The translations under genes and the position numbers were made by a program. A stretch of DNA of 64,000 nucleotides from Warburgia ugandensis (lineage: Eukaryota > Streptophyta > Magnoliopsida > Canellales > Canellaceae). This document shows positions 38,101 to 51,366 of the stretch, one piece after another. Within the stretch, counting starts at the first letter, position 1. Each line of letters begins with the position of its first letter. The stretch spans positions 35,597,217 through 35,661,216 of the forward strand of contig CP141139.1 in NCBI GenBank assembly GCA_035236585.1. The letters are read 5' to 3'. The notes under the pieces were generated by a model. That model worked only from the letters and a program-made list of their open reading frames with translations, had not been told where the DNA came from and searched no databases.

Positions 38101-41100
38101 TCCCTCTCCAAAACATAAGTTTTCCGACGATTTTGGGACTGGGGTTTCCTGCAAAAATCGGAAACTCGTCTCAACCCAGCTCCCTGCATTTTTCGGCAAC
38201 GGCCAGGCCCGAGTCAGGCTGGCCATTCCCGTTTCCCTATTCCCCTCTCTTCTCTTTTCCGGTCTTGCTCGACAATGGGGTTTTTCCCCCTTCTTCATGG
38301 GTTCCAGACAACACAAATTCCGGCAACTAGGGTTTCAGCGTGAAGAAACCCCGCCACCGGCAGTGGGCATCGCTCCAAACTTGCCCAGGTAAGCTCCTCA
38401 CGACTCCCCTCTGTTTTCCCTTCTTCCTTGCCCAAACCCACGCTGGATCTGGGTGTTTTCCGGTTGGGAAATGTTGTGGAAACAGGAGAAGACGGGTTTC
38501 CTCCAAAACCCGTCAAAACCAGTTGTCACAAGACGCACCCCGTGACGCACACGAGTGACACGTCCCCTGGGGCCAGCATTGCGCGCACGCAAGCGTGCGA
38601 TAGGCTTTCGACTTGTCTAGGATGCGCAGGGCGTCCTGGGCACCAAGACGCGGCCTGCCTGTGTCAAAGATGCATTCGCATAGAGAGAGGATAGCTACTG
38701 TATTTATAAGGTCTTGTCTGGCTAGGAGAGGGAAAGAGATAGGATGTGGGCAGCTTCTTGCTTGGCTTCTTGTTGTGCAACTGCTACCTGTGGCCTTTGC
38801 ACTTCTGTTGCTTTTGGAGTCTCTAGGCGTTCTGCCCGACTCGCCTACTGTGGCCTCTTTGGTCTCTCTCTCATCGTCTCATGGATTTTGAGGGAAGTTG
38901 CTGCTCCTCTTTTGGAGAAAATCCCATGTGAGTATTTCATCTTATTGATTCTATCAGTTGGCTTCCTTAAATTCTTATTGTTTTATATTGGATTGAAGAT
39001 TATGGTTTGGAAGGTTAGATGAAGGGATCTTATCAGAAGGCTTTCTCAGTTGGGTACTTCTTAGTTTGGAAGATTTCTCATTTGGGTTTGTTTGTTTTGG
39101 GATTTTGTGAATTGGGCATTAGTACCAAGTACATATCCTTCTGTGATAATGTTTTGAAGTTTCTTGCCATAGATTTTTGATTCGCTGAATGCAGCTTTGC
39201 TCAATTCAGAACCTTGTCATCTATGACGAAATAAACAAACTACGAAATTAACATAAATATTTACTTTGTTCCGCAATGTGGTCACATACATGTCCAACAA
39301 CAAAAATACTCTTTTCCACTAAGCAGAATCAGAAGACGAGCTGATTACAAAAGATAATATACAACACACAACTACATATTCTTCTCAGTTGTTACTGCTC
39401 TTCCATTGCTCTCTTCGTGACTCATTTGCTGATCCACTATCCATTTGCTTTCACCATCACAGTACCTCTTGTTATTTTCTCTCCCTTGGTTTGTACAAAC
39501 AACTTTCTCACAACTCCAATGTTTTCTTATTGTTGTTGCAAATAGTAAGTACCTGACTTTGTTTTCTCTCTCTCATATATGTAAGTATAGAGTGAGATTA
39601 AAAGACGCATTCGCAGGACGTTGACTGGGACGCGTGCTGTAGCGCGCTGCTTGGGCATGCATGTGCGCATGTGAACGCAGTCCCTGGCATGGCCTTCAGG
39701 CGCGCATGACGTACGGGTGCGAGTCCTAGTCTACTAGGGCACGTGTGCGTCCCAGGAACCGTGGGTGTAGGGCCCACATAGACAAAAGTTGACCTTTCCG
39801 TGACGTCGTAACACTAAAAATCCAATTTTTCATGTTTAAAAGATATACAGGAGCCTATATAACTCCGCTTGACAAGCCAAAAGGACCGTTGCGTCCGTAA
39901 TTTTGACACGGACCCAATTATACAATAAAATGCATGACATTCTTAGAAAAAAAAAATCAACTTAAAAATATCAGAGAGTAACCCTTAGAAACCAACAAAT
40001 CATATAGATCTAACCTTACCCTGTGAACTTAGAAATAACGTCTAGCTCTTATGTTTGAACGTCATTCAGGACTTTACCAAGGTATTCTCGGACTCGACTA
40101 AAGGAGGAACACGAGCTAAGTAACGACAATTGAGGTAGGTGACGACATTTAATGTTTCGTTTTGATTTTAAAACCTTGTATTATCATGACATTATAATTG
40201 ATGGTGATTTAAATTGCACTTATTATTAATCGATGATTTTGTGAGATTTAGAGTTTTATGCTATGATTGCTATTTGATTTCAATCATGTATTGAATGGAC
40301 TATGACCGATGGTTTCATGAGATTGAGATTATCTACTTATACACAATTAGAAAATTATCTTTTCTTATTGCATCATTGAAATTGATGAGTTTTTATGAGA
40401 AAGAAAAGTAGAGGCTTGGTGGCTGGTCTTTTTAGAGGCTAACTCCAGGATGAGGAGCGTGCCTTGGGGATTGCGAGCCACAAGTGCTCTTGGTTTCGAC
40501 ATACATGATTTTCGTATTTTGAGTTTTATGACGGGTGCTCTCACCCGGTGGATGTCATGCTAGGAGGGAGAGGGCCGGCCACCCACCCTCCGAGATGTGT
40601 GATGTGATGAGATTTTGATATAATAGACACCTGCCCATAGATGGCATTTGGTAGGGGTTGGTAACATGGATAGTCCACACTACCGACCCGGGCCTGTCCA
40701 TGGGGACGGACGCTAAGTCTCCCATTATGGTGTCGACGGGGAGCGGCGGTGGTTGAGACCCATGGAGGGTTGCCACTACGGCATGACGATCCATACTCTT
40801 ATTTGGTGTGCTTGCATGATGAGCATGAAGATGTGATGGTATGCCTGGGTGTGACGACACTCAGAGGTTTGATATGAGTACTCATGATCTGTGATTCGAG
40901 TGTGTGGGACACTCGTGAGACCCATATACCTTAGGGTGCCTTGTTGTTATTGTATGCTCATTTACGTGAGATTATATCATGTTTTAAATCTATGAGATGC
41001 ATGTTTTATCGTATATGAGTATTGCTTAAAATAATTATATTCTTGTAAAAATTGCTTTACTCACTGTATCAATACAATTATTCTATTTTGTTCAATTGAT

Positions 41101-41139
41101 ATACATTAAATGTCTATGTACCTACCAAGCATTGCTTGC

Positions 41140-41168
41140 TGAGGCATTGCATTTGTTGCAATGCCTCA
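41140..41168 (+). promoter_or_regulatory. Conserved LTR hairpin, best copy
   Basis: tgaggcattgc and gcaatgcctca form a perfect 11-bp stem with a 7-base loop, 366 bases from the LTR end. It is preceded by aagcattgcttgc, also found in related form in the other LTRs. Confidence 0.65.
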
Positions 41169-41689
41169 GATATTAAAGAAAGACAGGACACATGAGGAGT
41201 TAGAAGAATAGTAATCGAGAAGTCTCATTTAGAGGTATGTTCTAATTTCACATGGACTGTGTATGTATATATGTTATTGGATTTGATTATACTGTTATGG
41301 GAATGTGGCTGATGACTGGATGATCCTACAATAGCAAATCTATTTTAAACATGTTTACTTGGAAAATAAAAATAAAAATAAAATCTTGTTTTGTGTCAAT
41401 GGCTGACCTCGGGATTTTTCTGAAAATGAAATTCGATTTAAATTATTTTCATTGTTTGGGTTTTTTGAAAAAAATGGGGCCCCACCTTTCGAAATTTTTT
41501 ACATATATAGGGCTGAAAAACCCGAGTCGTCACACATTCTCTCCTAATTTCTTATACTACCTACTTCTGCATTGCACCTCCACCTGTTGACCAAATCAAT
41601 GCCAGCTCACTCAGCCAGATCAGACCTCTTGTTAACCTTGTAGGACCTACTAGTACAAGGTCATAGCTAGTACTACAGCCTATGCAAAC

Positions 41690-42145
41690 TCATCCAATGG
41701 TATTACGAGGCATGAACAAGCAAAGCATGGCTCAAGGCTAATTTAGCTACCAATCATGCCTTGCCATCTAATGTGTCTACTAATGATCTATCTCAGTGTG
41801 AGCCTCACAATGTGACAGAAGTACTAGAAAGCATACACCAACATTTATACGAGAACTAAATGCCGCGCTCAAGAACCATACATGGACTCTCGTCCCACAT
41901 CTGTCTCATATGAACATCATTGGTTATAAGAGGATTTTCAAATAACTACAAGGCTGATGGGTCCATTAATAAATATGAAGGTTGTTTGGTTACCAAGGGC
42001 TATAGTCAACATTCTGGAATGGATTACATAGACACCTCTTGTCATCAAACCAACCTAGCTCAAATTTTGTTGTCACTAGCTATCTAATTGATGGGCCTAC
42101 ATCAATTGGACATCTCACAAGTGTTCTTGTACAAAAATATGAAAG
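41690..42145 (+). pseudogene. Ty1/copia RT-start relic
   Basis: Conceptual translation gives EPHNVTEVLESI, FSNNYKADGSINKYEGCLVT, KGYSQHSGMDYIDT, then LLSLAI and LHQLDISQVFLYKN. This is the start of the copia RT domain up to the first catalytic aspartate region. Stops and frame shifts interrupt it, and the element then ends without the second half of RT. Confidence 0.75.
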
Positions 42146-42500
42146 AATCGTAGCTTAAAAACTCAAAAACTTAACTTGACTAGAAAGGCAAGCAAGTCAA
42201 GTCAACCAGAAAACACTTGTGGGTAACTCAAAAATACTCAAGGGAGATTTAAATTGAAAATTTACTAATTTATACTTATAATTCTCAATGTACATTTATA
42301 AATGAGTAATAGGTAAGTTGATTTGGCCATAATATTGTTCTTTTAGAGGTTTTATATTCAAACCTTAGCCCAAACAAAATTATTTTACTATCCAACAAGT
42401 CAACTCAATAACGACTTGATTTTCTACCGGGTTGAGTAACTCGACCAAGATTTTCAAGTCGATTGGCAATTTTAGAGTAACAGAAAGAACATGTCTTTAT
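42146..42500. other. Unassigned interval after the copia relic
   Basis: AT-rich, no open frame and no motif recognised. Confidence 0.6.
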
Positions 42501-42504
42501 GCGC

Positions 42505-43072
<568 letters not shown>

Positions 43073-43435
43073 ATTCACGTGCAACGCATTTCAGATGAAA
43101 TTCCTGGCCAAAGTAATAGATAACCAAGGAATGAGAGGGAGGGAAAGAAACAACAATACTGAATTGCTTTCAAAGAATCCAGGTACAGACACTTTCACCC
43201 CGAAATTCCTTGCCAAAAGTAACAGAAAGTAAAAGAATGTGACTCTCCTTTCCTTTTATTTGCTACCTCCTATCTAAACAACCAACCAACCTCTTCGTAT
43301 ACGGACACATGCAAAGATGGGAAAAAATGACAACTAGGGTGTACTATGCAGAAAAGAACAGAAAAATGAGTATTAAGGGGATCAGCTCACACTAATAACA
43401 ACCCTTGAGTTTGAGATTGTATGCTCTTCGACTGA

Positions 43436-44417
43436 TTAGGATGAACGAAGAACTGGTGAGTGAGGAGTCATTAGACGAGGAGTAATGGTAACATCCTCAC
43501 ATCTTCGAAATGACAAGCTTACTCGAAGACTTCGTTGCCGAAGTTGTTTCTTTACCAATGGGTTGGCTTCATTAGCATGAGATACAAATGCCCGAATCCT
43601 TTGAAGAGCCACTTTCATGGTCTCATCGTCCATATTGGCGAAGAAAACACGAAACCAACCAGGCTCCGAGCAATGGAAAGAAGAACCTGGTGAGACATTA
43701 AGCTTAACGTCGTTTATTATTATGTGCCATAATGCAATCTCCGCCTCCACAGTTGGCTCTTTCAAGAGTGGTCTCAAGTCCATCCAGCAGAACAGACCTG
43801 CATTGCTCTTCAAACAATTTATCCCTACACGAGCGAGTCCCAATGTAAAGAGGTGGTGCCTTGCTGCTAGTCTTCTAGCACTCTCTTCTATGAACTTCCG
43901 CACAAACTCATCGTCTGAGAGCATAGCCGCTATTAGTTGTTGAGTTTGTGTTGAGACTAGACCAAAGCTTGACATCTTACGAGCACAATTCACCACAGCA
44001 TCATTGTATGAATAAATTATACCAATCCTAAAACCTGGTAGCCCCATATCCTTTGACAAGCTACATACAACATGGATGAGATCCCGATTGCACTTCTTGT
44101 GTTCCTCTATTATCTCGGAGACACTTACAAATGCAGGACGGCTGAAGACGGTTGCAGCGTATATCTCATCACAGACCAAATGGATTTTCGTCTCGTTAAT
44201 GAAGTTGACAACGGTTGTAAGGGTGTCCTTATCTAAGAGGGTTCCCAATGGATTCGAAGGGTTGTTTATGAGAACCCTTCTCACTTTGATGTTCGCTTGC
44301 CGGGCTTTCTCATATGCTACTTCTAGTGCTGGCCTTGTGATCTTGAAGTTGTTAGAGCTCTCGCAGATGATTGATAGTAGTTGTACTCCTGTCCGCCAAC
44401 TTAAGTCTCGATCAAAT
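43436..44417 (-). pseudogene. ACC synthase, last exon (open), gene 5'-truncated
   Basis: 1-aminocyclopropane-1-carboxylate synthase is a cytosolic PLP enzyme that turns S-adenosylmethionine into ACC, the committed step of ethylene synthesis. This exon starts at a clean acceptor (intron ...TTGCAG, 44418-44419) with [13 protein letters not shown] and encodes 326 residues to the stop. It shows [19 protein letters not shown], the PLP-lysine box [34 protein letters not shown], and a C-tail with RVSLSFRR and MTPHSP. That tail resembles the longer phosphorylation-regulated class. The family is about 480-490 residues, so about one third is missing upstream. I found none of the first exons before 50.5 kb. 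The exon itself has no lesion. A misassembly or a very long intron is possible. Confidence 0.85.
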
Positions 44418-45030
44418 CTGCAATTAAATGAAAAGAATATGAGCTACAATTGATAGAACACGATCTTATAAAATGGTTTATGATGTCTACTGGTCAAAAG
44501 AGAATTATCTTGACTTCTATAAGAGGATGGTCTACAATTTGGTTCTCTCCCTTTCTCTAATCCAGTTTTTCCATGGGAACCCATAAACATACACGTCAAG
44601 GCCCATGAACAAACGAAGCAATCGGGTGATGTCGTTTCATGGGGTCTCAATTTTCAAAACAAAAATTGTCGTTTTAATATCGGAACCCACCACTCAACCA
44701 TATAGCAACTCATAAGAGATGAAAGCCATCCCATTAATTCGTAGTTGACTTTTTGGCCAGTAGCATATTCAATTGATGTTGAATTTTATACCACGATGTC
44801 TAAGATGAGGTATAATTTTATTAACATCTCAAATTTTGCGTTTATTTTCTCTTATTGAACGTAAGGTGAAATAACTTGGATATTTAAGCATCTGGTCTCA
44901 ACAGGACTATATATTGCATTAGTTATTATTAGATATTTAAACATCTCGTCTCAACCATGACTATATATTGTATTAGTTATTATTAATATACATGGAAAAA
45001 TTTTCTCATGCAAAAAGGAAAGGAAATTAC
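44418..45030 (-). other. Intron of the ACC-synthase relic
   Basis: 613 bases with GT (45029-45030) and AG (44418-44419) ends on the minus strand. It interrupts a glycine codon (GG/A) at the place where plant ACC-synthase genes carry their last intron. It contains a two-copy repeat of about 54 bases (about 44879-44985). Confidence 0.75.
44879..44985. repeat. 54-bp tandem repeat in the intron
   Basis: Two units with atatttaagcatctggtctc and atatttaaacatctcgtctc, then actatatattg and ttagttattatta in each. Confidence 0.8.
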
Positions 45031-45067
45031 CCTGCATAATATGGAGTCGGAACCAAAAGGCGTCACC
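45031..45067 (-). pseudogene. ACC synthase, frameshifted scrap of the penultimate exon
   Basis: The bases directly before the donor site encode GDAF and, one frame over, LVPTPYYAG. This is the conserved segment that precedes FDRDL in the family. A run of four T (four A on the plus strand, 45054-45057) stands where five are needed to keep the frame, so there is a one-base deletion. Upstream of the GDAF codons the sequence no longer resembles the family. Confidence 0.7.
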
Positions 45068-46198
45068 TGACTTTTGATCAAAGTTCAACATCATCCAAAA
45101 TGTGGAAAGCAAGGTGCGGATTAAACTTTACCTTGTTGCCTCGCTTTCAATTCATGCTTGTACTATCCACTATGGAATATCAACATCATAATTCCCTTCT
45201 GTCCCTCACCTCTATGTTGAAGCTTCCTTGCCTTCCACAATGTCATCGATCTGTCACCAACCCTTGTACATGCTGTCCATGTGTTCTATCGTGCAACATC
45301 AATGTCTCGTGCGACGACAATAATCAAAGTTCATTCGGGGGCTATGCATTGCAAGGCTAGTAGTATAAGAGAAACACGGAATGCATAACATAATCGTGCC
45401 ACGCGTTTATGATGCCAGAGATAGAAGTCTGAAGGAAGGGCCCGGTTTTTCTTTCTCAAGTCTCGAAGGTTTCTTTCTTTTTCTAGCTTATCCGTTTACG
45501 ACTGTCCAATCCTTCATGTGCTTGTGCAACGAAAAAGTATCTCCATATCCAGTTTCTTGCTAAAGACCTAGCACAGCCGTGGCAGTTAAGGTGCCTACCC
45601 CCCTGTCATGAGGTTTCGTGGTCGGCACCGCCATCCACCGGGCATGCGATAGAGTGATTAAGTGTATGTGATGGTAAAAGTTTCTGTACGAGTAAAAGAT
45701 GGGCTAGATTTGTTGTGTACAACGGGTCTGCCTAATGCCATATAGTCACATTATTCATACTAGTAACGGAGACTACTGCATATAGCCACATTATTCGTAC
45801 TAGTAACTGATACTTGTACACATATCCACGTGCACATGTTGACCAAAGTGGGAGAGAGAGGAGAATTTCTTTTATACCTATGTATTGGAAAAAACTAGGG
45901 TACGGAACTACCTTTTATATTTTTTATAGATCCAAAAAGTTCATCTTATTCAGACTCAATCTCATACTTCTTTTTTGCCCTCTTATAATTGTAAAATAGA
46001 TCTTGTAAACATAACAACCCCATTTATCATTCATTTTACAACCATATGGGGCTTAAAAATGAAGGCTTTAGAGATCTCCAATTGACATGGGTTCTAGTAC
46101 TAAGAACATTGGACTGAGGACCTTCTTGGATTTATGAAAAAATACAAAAAAGTGATCCACACCTTAGTTTTCTTGAACACATGTATGTATAGAAGAAA

Positions 46199-46263
<65 letters not shown>

Positions 46264-46516
46264 TTATATTTTCAAAAAAGAAAGTCACTGATAGCTTCAT
46301 TATGAAAGAGAGTGGCTTCCTTGAAAAGAGGTGACTTTTAGTCTTCAAATAACAAATTAATAGCTACCATAAAGTGAGAAAAAAAGTGTATATATGTTGT
46401 TGTTGGAACTTGAAACGATTGGTGTGGTTATAATCTAAAGCATAGTATGATTTTTATTTTTATTTTGAATGGTTAAGCAGTTGTTAAATTGGGTCCCTTA
46501 ATTAAGCTAGACTCTT
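45068..46516. other. Unassigned sequence upstream of the ACC-synthase relic
   Basis: No exon of the missing 5' half was found on the minus strand. A two-copy repeat (catatagtcacattattcat and catatagccacattattcgt, about 45738-45810) and a (CA)30 tract (46200-46259) are present. Open frames at 45100-45360 and 45381-45563 match nothing I know. Confidence 0.5.
46200..46259. repeat. (CA)n microsatellite
   Basis: About 30 uninterrupted CA units. Confidence 0.95.
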
Positions 46517-47045
46517 AGTAGGCATCAAATTTAAAGTCGATGGCACTATTGACAAGCACAAAGCTCGTCTTATAGCTAAAGGCCACAACCAACGCCAATG
46601 GATCAATTTCAGTAAAACCTTCAGTTTAGTAGTCAAATCCAATGCGATTGGATCAGTTCTCTCTATTACCATTTATAATGGATGGTTACTTCATCAACTT
46701 GATATTAGTAATGCCTTTCTACATGGCAACCTTGCAAGAGAAGTATACATGGCTCAACTACCAAGTTTGTTGATGAATTACACCCACACTATGTCTACAA
46801 ACTTCAAGAGTCCATTTACAAGCTCAAGAAGGCATCGTGAGCAAGGTTTTAAAAATTGAGTGTTCAGCTAACTCGTTATGGATTTATTGGGTCAAAGATG
46901 CAGCGCTCATTGTTCATATACAACAAATAGGGCATGATATTATATATTTGTTATTGTACATCAATAGTATCATTTTAGTAAGCAACAATGACAAGGCCAT
47001 TCTTTCATTCAAGCCCTTTTTGCACCTAAAAAATTGGGTTTAGGT
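46517..47045 (+). pseudogene. Ty1/copia RT relic
   Basis: Gives FKVDGTIDKHKARLIAKGHN, VLSITIYNGWLLHQLDISNA, FLHGNLAREVYMAQLPS, then after a one-base shift KLQESIYKLKKAS. After a gap comes LWIYWVKDAALIVH and DIIYLLLYINSIILVS, where the family has the catalytic YVDD. The polymerase is therefore dead by substitution as well as frame shift. It overlaps in content with 41690-42145, so it is a separate insertion. Confidence 0.8.
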
Positions 47046-47414
47046 GAATATAATTGGAATTATTACTACCAAGATTCTTAAACTGTATTGGAAGTGGGTC
47101 CAATATGGTTGTAAAAATTTACTACTCATATCTATTATATATTAAACTATTCACATGTTTGTTTAAGCACTTAGAACCTATTTTTCCTTGTGCCATGTTA
47201 ATATATTTAAAATATTTATTATTTTATTTTGATATGCCTTATTAGTTAGATAAATGGGACCCTAGAGGATGTGCCTACTCTTTTTCAAGCATATGTCAAT
47301 TCCTTAAAACTCTATCTTATTTCAAACATTTCTTAAAATCTCTTTATACATTCTACAATGTCCTAGACACCTTTCCTAAAATCTCTATATTTATCTTGTA
47401 TACTGTTTTAAATT

Positions 47415-47510
47415 GGCATTAAATTCTCATCATAATGATAAAAATATATATTAATGTAAACAAATAAAATTCTCATCATAATGATCAAAATATATATTAA
47501 TGTAAACAAA

Positions 47511-47513
<3 letters not shown>
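47415..47513. repeat. Two-copy 48-bp tandem repeat
   Basis: Two units of aattctcatcataatgat, aaaatatatattaatg and taaacaaataaa. Isolated pieces (attaatgtaaacaaataaat) recur at about 47845, 47935 and 48075. Confidence 0.8.

Positions 47514-47514
<1 letters not shown>

Positions 47515-47544
<30 letters not shown>
47515..47544. repeat. (TC)n microsatellite
   Basis: About 15 TC units, directly after the 48-bp repeats. Confidence 0.9.
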
Positions 47545-47546
<2 letters not shown>

Positions 47547-50491
47547 GATGCTTTTTCTTTGAGCACTTAGAAACCGTTTTTTTCTTGTGCCATGTTAGTC
47601 TATTGGAGTTTTTAATTATTTTTAGTTTATCTTCCCTTATTAGTTAGATAAATAGAAGTCTAGATGATTTGGCCCTTTTTTTTTCAATCACATTGCAATT
47701 CTTTGAATCTCTCTTTCATCTCTTATCTTTCTTAATTTCTCTATATGGATTCTATCCCTTTCTATCTTAATTGGCAATCCCTTTCTATCCCTTTCAAATT
47801 GGCAATCAAACACTATCTTAATTATCAAAGCCATTATCCATTATATTAATGTAAACAAATAAATCTCTATTTTTATGTATAAAAAAAATAAACCTCATCT
47901 AAATAATCAAAGTCGTACATCTAATTTCTTTAGATTAATATAAATAAATAAATAAATCTTTATATTAATATAAACAAATAAATTCTAAGAGAAAGGAAAT
48001 ATTTCTCAAATCGGCAATCCTATCTTAATGAGCTAAGTCATCTAATGATTTAAAATTTCCATGTAATAGTTTGTATTAATGTAAACACAAAGATACTTAG
48101 AGAAAGAAAAAAAAAAAATTCTCAACTACAGTTGTAGACATGACCTAGCCTCTTTTTTTTAGTAGACATGATTACTATGTACTTCTTGATTTTTTTGGAT
48201 ACAAGCAAAGAATTACAAAGCAAATCACTTATACACACTCTTAAATCTAATCTCCGCGAAAGGAAAAAGAATCAATTCAAACCTAAAACCAAGGATACTT
48301 CAAGGGAGATGCCAAGTTGTGTGCTAGACCTTCATTTGATGGGTATTTCTAGATGGCCTCAATGAGAGTAAACACTTAAGAGGAGGGATAGAGTACACAC
48401 CCTTTTTTCGTGCATGGTACAATTATTTATTTATTTATTTTTTCATATCTAAGCCATTCATCATATTTCAAATATAAAAAATATATATAACCTATGAGAA
48501 ATCAATGCATTTTGATAATCCTAGGCACTTTTGTAAAATCTTTGAAAAACTTGTCAATTGTGAATTTTAACCTAAAAAAAAAAATACACTAAAGACATCT
48601 GCTCAGCAAGAAATTTGATGTCTATCTAATACATTCTTAGCATGATGAATGAGTTAAATCTAACAAAAATAGTTTCACCATGCATGAAAATTGGGACATG
48701 TTCTATTTCCTCTCTCTTGAATGTGTAAACTTTTTCTATGTTATTTTATCAATAGATATACATTTTTATTATATATATATATATATTAACCTCTAATATA
48801 ACTCCATATCTTTATATTTCATAAACATCCTATCTTACGAAGCAAACGTCTAAGAGGACTCCTACTACATATGACTAAAATCTTTGTTGATCAAAACCGT
48901 TCATCTTCTTGGCATGTTTCTGTTGTCTAAAGGCCTTAATTCAACTCCCAATAGAAATAAAGTATTTTTACTATATAGCAAGTCGATTTAACGAGTTACC
49001 TATTTATTGCAGAGTCAAATAACTCGAACGAGTTTTTTGTGTCGACTCGCAAGTCTTAAAACTATGCTTTTGATGAGAGATGATCAGTCTGTTCATTCTC
49101 ACCCACTTGTATTTCTCGCAACACATTCGCATTCGAAAGAAAAGGTCGGCATGCATTATGACTTGTTGGTGATCTACGGAATCACCCACCAGCAAAGTAG
49201 TCTAAACTCTACAGAACCACTTTGTAATCCCGTGACTGCCTCAATAACTACAAGTTCTTACCTTCTGAGGGCACTCCTTTTTTTGGGCAGCCGACGTATT
49301 TCTCTATGGGATTATCTAATACTTGAGGGACACGAAACTCTTGTACTCCATTCATACTTCTGTAAACGCACGTTGTTCCTTTCTTGGGCTATCAAAAGGA
49401 CGACGTGCCCCCCAAAAACACCTAATGTAGATAAGTCCACATGTCCACACAACAATTGAGACGTGCATAAGGGGGATCACTATTCATAGTGGAGTTCCTT
49501 TAAAACGTTTACCTAACTACTTCTTGGCATTATAATACTTTGATTTAGCTCATTAATCTCGAATCGTTATGAAAGCGAGGTATTATGTGACGTAATGAGG
49601 GCCCACAAGATCAATGATAGAAGTGGAAGTGTTTGTTTCTTCTACATCCACTTCATTGTACAATTTAGTCAAACCTGAGTTGTAATGGGGAATATTTGTT
49701 GGAATTCCGCCACAGTAGACAGCTCATATGTAGATTGAAAGAGAGGAAACAAAAGAAAGTATACACCTTTGTTCAAAAAATTTGGATGGCTTTGAAGTAA
49801 CGAACAGGAGGGGTTGCTAACAAGATATATGGAAAGGGACTAGACCAGCCCCTAGTATTATGTAGAAAGGCGCTGCATATAGAAAGCTTCATTTCAATTG
49901 CTGATCTTTCTTTTGTCCTTATTTTCTTCTTTTCTAACAGGAAACTTTGAGATTTTCCTTTTTTTGTCAAGCAAGCTGGGTTTTTGTGGGTAATCCATGA
50001 CCCATGAGCGCCTCAAACCCATGTCCTAAGCACATGAGTGAGACTTCTAGCGCCAGCATGGTAGAAGGGCCTTGGCTCAACTTTGATAATTATTGACCCT
50101 TCATCTCTTTGAGTTGACTCCTACATAGCAAAAATATTTTATTTCTGTTAAGATTTAAAACCAGTACCTACATAATAATTTCCGAGTTTAACCAACTCAA
50201 TTAGCAATTACATGTTAATTAAAAAATATATTAAATCTATAATATACTAAAGCAATACCATTGTTCACCCAAATTTCTATTATTTTGCCATGTGACACTT
50301 ATCTTTATTCTCCTTTTTTTGAGTTTTTAAAGACTTTTTTTTTTTAATAATTTGTAATGGACTACATCCTCCACAAGCAACTTAACGCCTAGAAGTGACA
50401 TCTGATTTGCCAAAAAAAATTAGAAAATGGAAAAAAAAAATTAAAGGAAAGGACAATTAGAAATTTTTCCCTAACCAATCAAATATCATCT
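47545..50491. other. Unassigned AT-rich sequence
   Basis: No gene or TE protein motif recognised on either strand. The 150-codon plus frame at 49007-49459 has no recognisable domain. The left boundary of the duplicated block cannot be set here, because copy A runs off the window. Confidence 0.5.
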
Positions 50492-51192
50492 TCTCTTTAC
50501 ACCTATAACTCCTTGCTGAAATTACTATTCCTATATATAAATATATATATATATATATTATTATTCCTTATATTATTAAGTGATTATGTGAGTCTCTTTA
50601 AGAGTCATTAACTTGGTTTCTACTTTTCTTTAAACTTTCTTATTTATTGATGCACATATTTGCTAGTGAACACGACTATCAAATAAAATTTAACTACTTT
50701 AATATATATATATATATTATATCACTTTTCTTTAGTCATTAGTCATTATAGATAGTAAGTAAATAACCTTTTTTTATTTTATTTTTAAATTAGTAAAACC
50801 AATTAATTAGTGCTTATTTTCTAAAGAAGCAGATTTCACTTGAATTAATGGTACGGATAGTCACTTCGAGCATTGTATGGTCCAAATTATTAGTGTAATC
50901 TAAAGTATCTGCAAGATCATTAAAAATTCTACTTGACTAATTTTGAGTCACTTCGACTTAACTCAGTTTTTCGAGTTTTTAAGCTATGGTATGGCTAGTA
51001 GGTTTTACTTTTCCATTGTCCATTAAAAGGAAACATAAATTCCACCATTCCCACCCCCGCCCCAAAATTAAAATATAAAGGTCAGGAGTCCCGGCTCTGG
51101 ATCACTTTCTTTTCTTGTAAAGTGTGAAATGGTTAACATAAAATGCAAGGGTTCAACCAAACAAATTTCCCCTTTTTCCATATGGTTGAATG

Positions 51193-51366
51193 GGAGTCTT
51201 GGCGCAATGGTACAAGTTGTCATCGTGTGACCTTGAGGTTATGAGTTCAAGGCATAGAAACAGCCGCTTTAAAATGCAAGATAAGGCCGTGTATTTTAGG
51301 CCTTGTGGTCCGCCCCTTCTCTAAACCCTGCATAGGTGAGAGCTTTGTGCACTGGGGGGCTGTTGT
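51193..51366 (+). mobile_element. Au-type SINE (copy B)
   Basis: Same element as 695-870, carried by the block duplication. It has the same A-box-like and B-box-like stretches and only a few base changes. Confidence 0.8.

Larger units (their letters stand above)
37676..41534 (+). mobile_element. Solo LTR, 3.86 kb, with perfect 5-bp target-site duplication
   Basis: Starts TGTAATACCCCGAGC and ends GAGTCGTCACA. The five bases cattc lie at 37671-37675 and at 41535-41539, a perfect target-site duplication around a single LTR without any internal domain. This is the product of recombination between the two LTRs of one element. A TATA-like TATAAATA is at 38093-38100, about 420 bases in, and the conserved hairpin is at 41140-41168. 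The family is related to 24010-27294 (inverted). Short open frames at 37922-39022 and 40555-40860 are non-coding LTR sequence. Confidence 0.9.

Noticed and set aside
49007..49459. 150-codon plus-strand frame
   Set aside because: No recognisable domain. A shorter frame is open on the other strand. It could be an exon relic, but nothing supports it.
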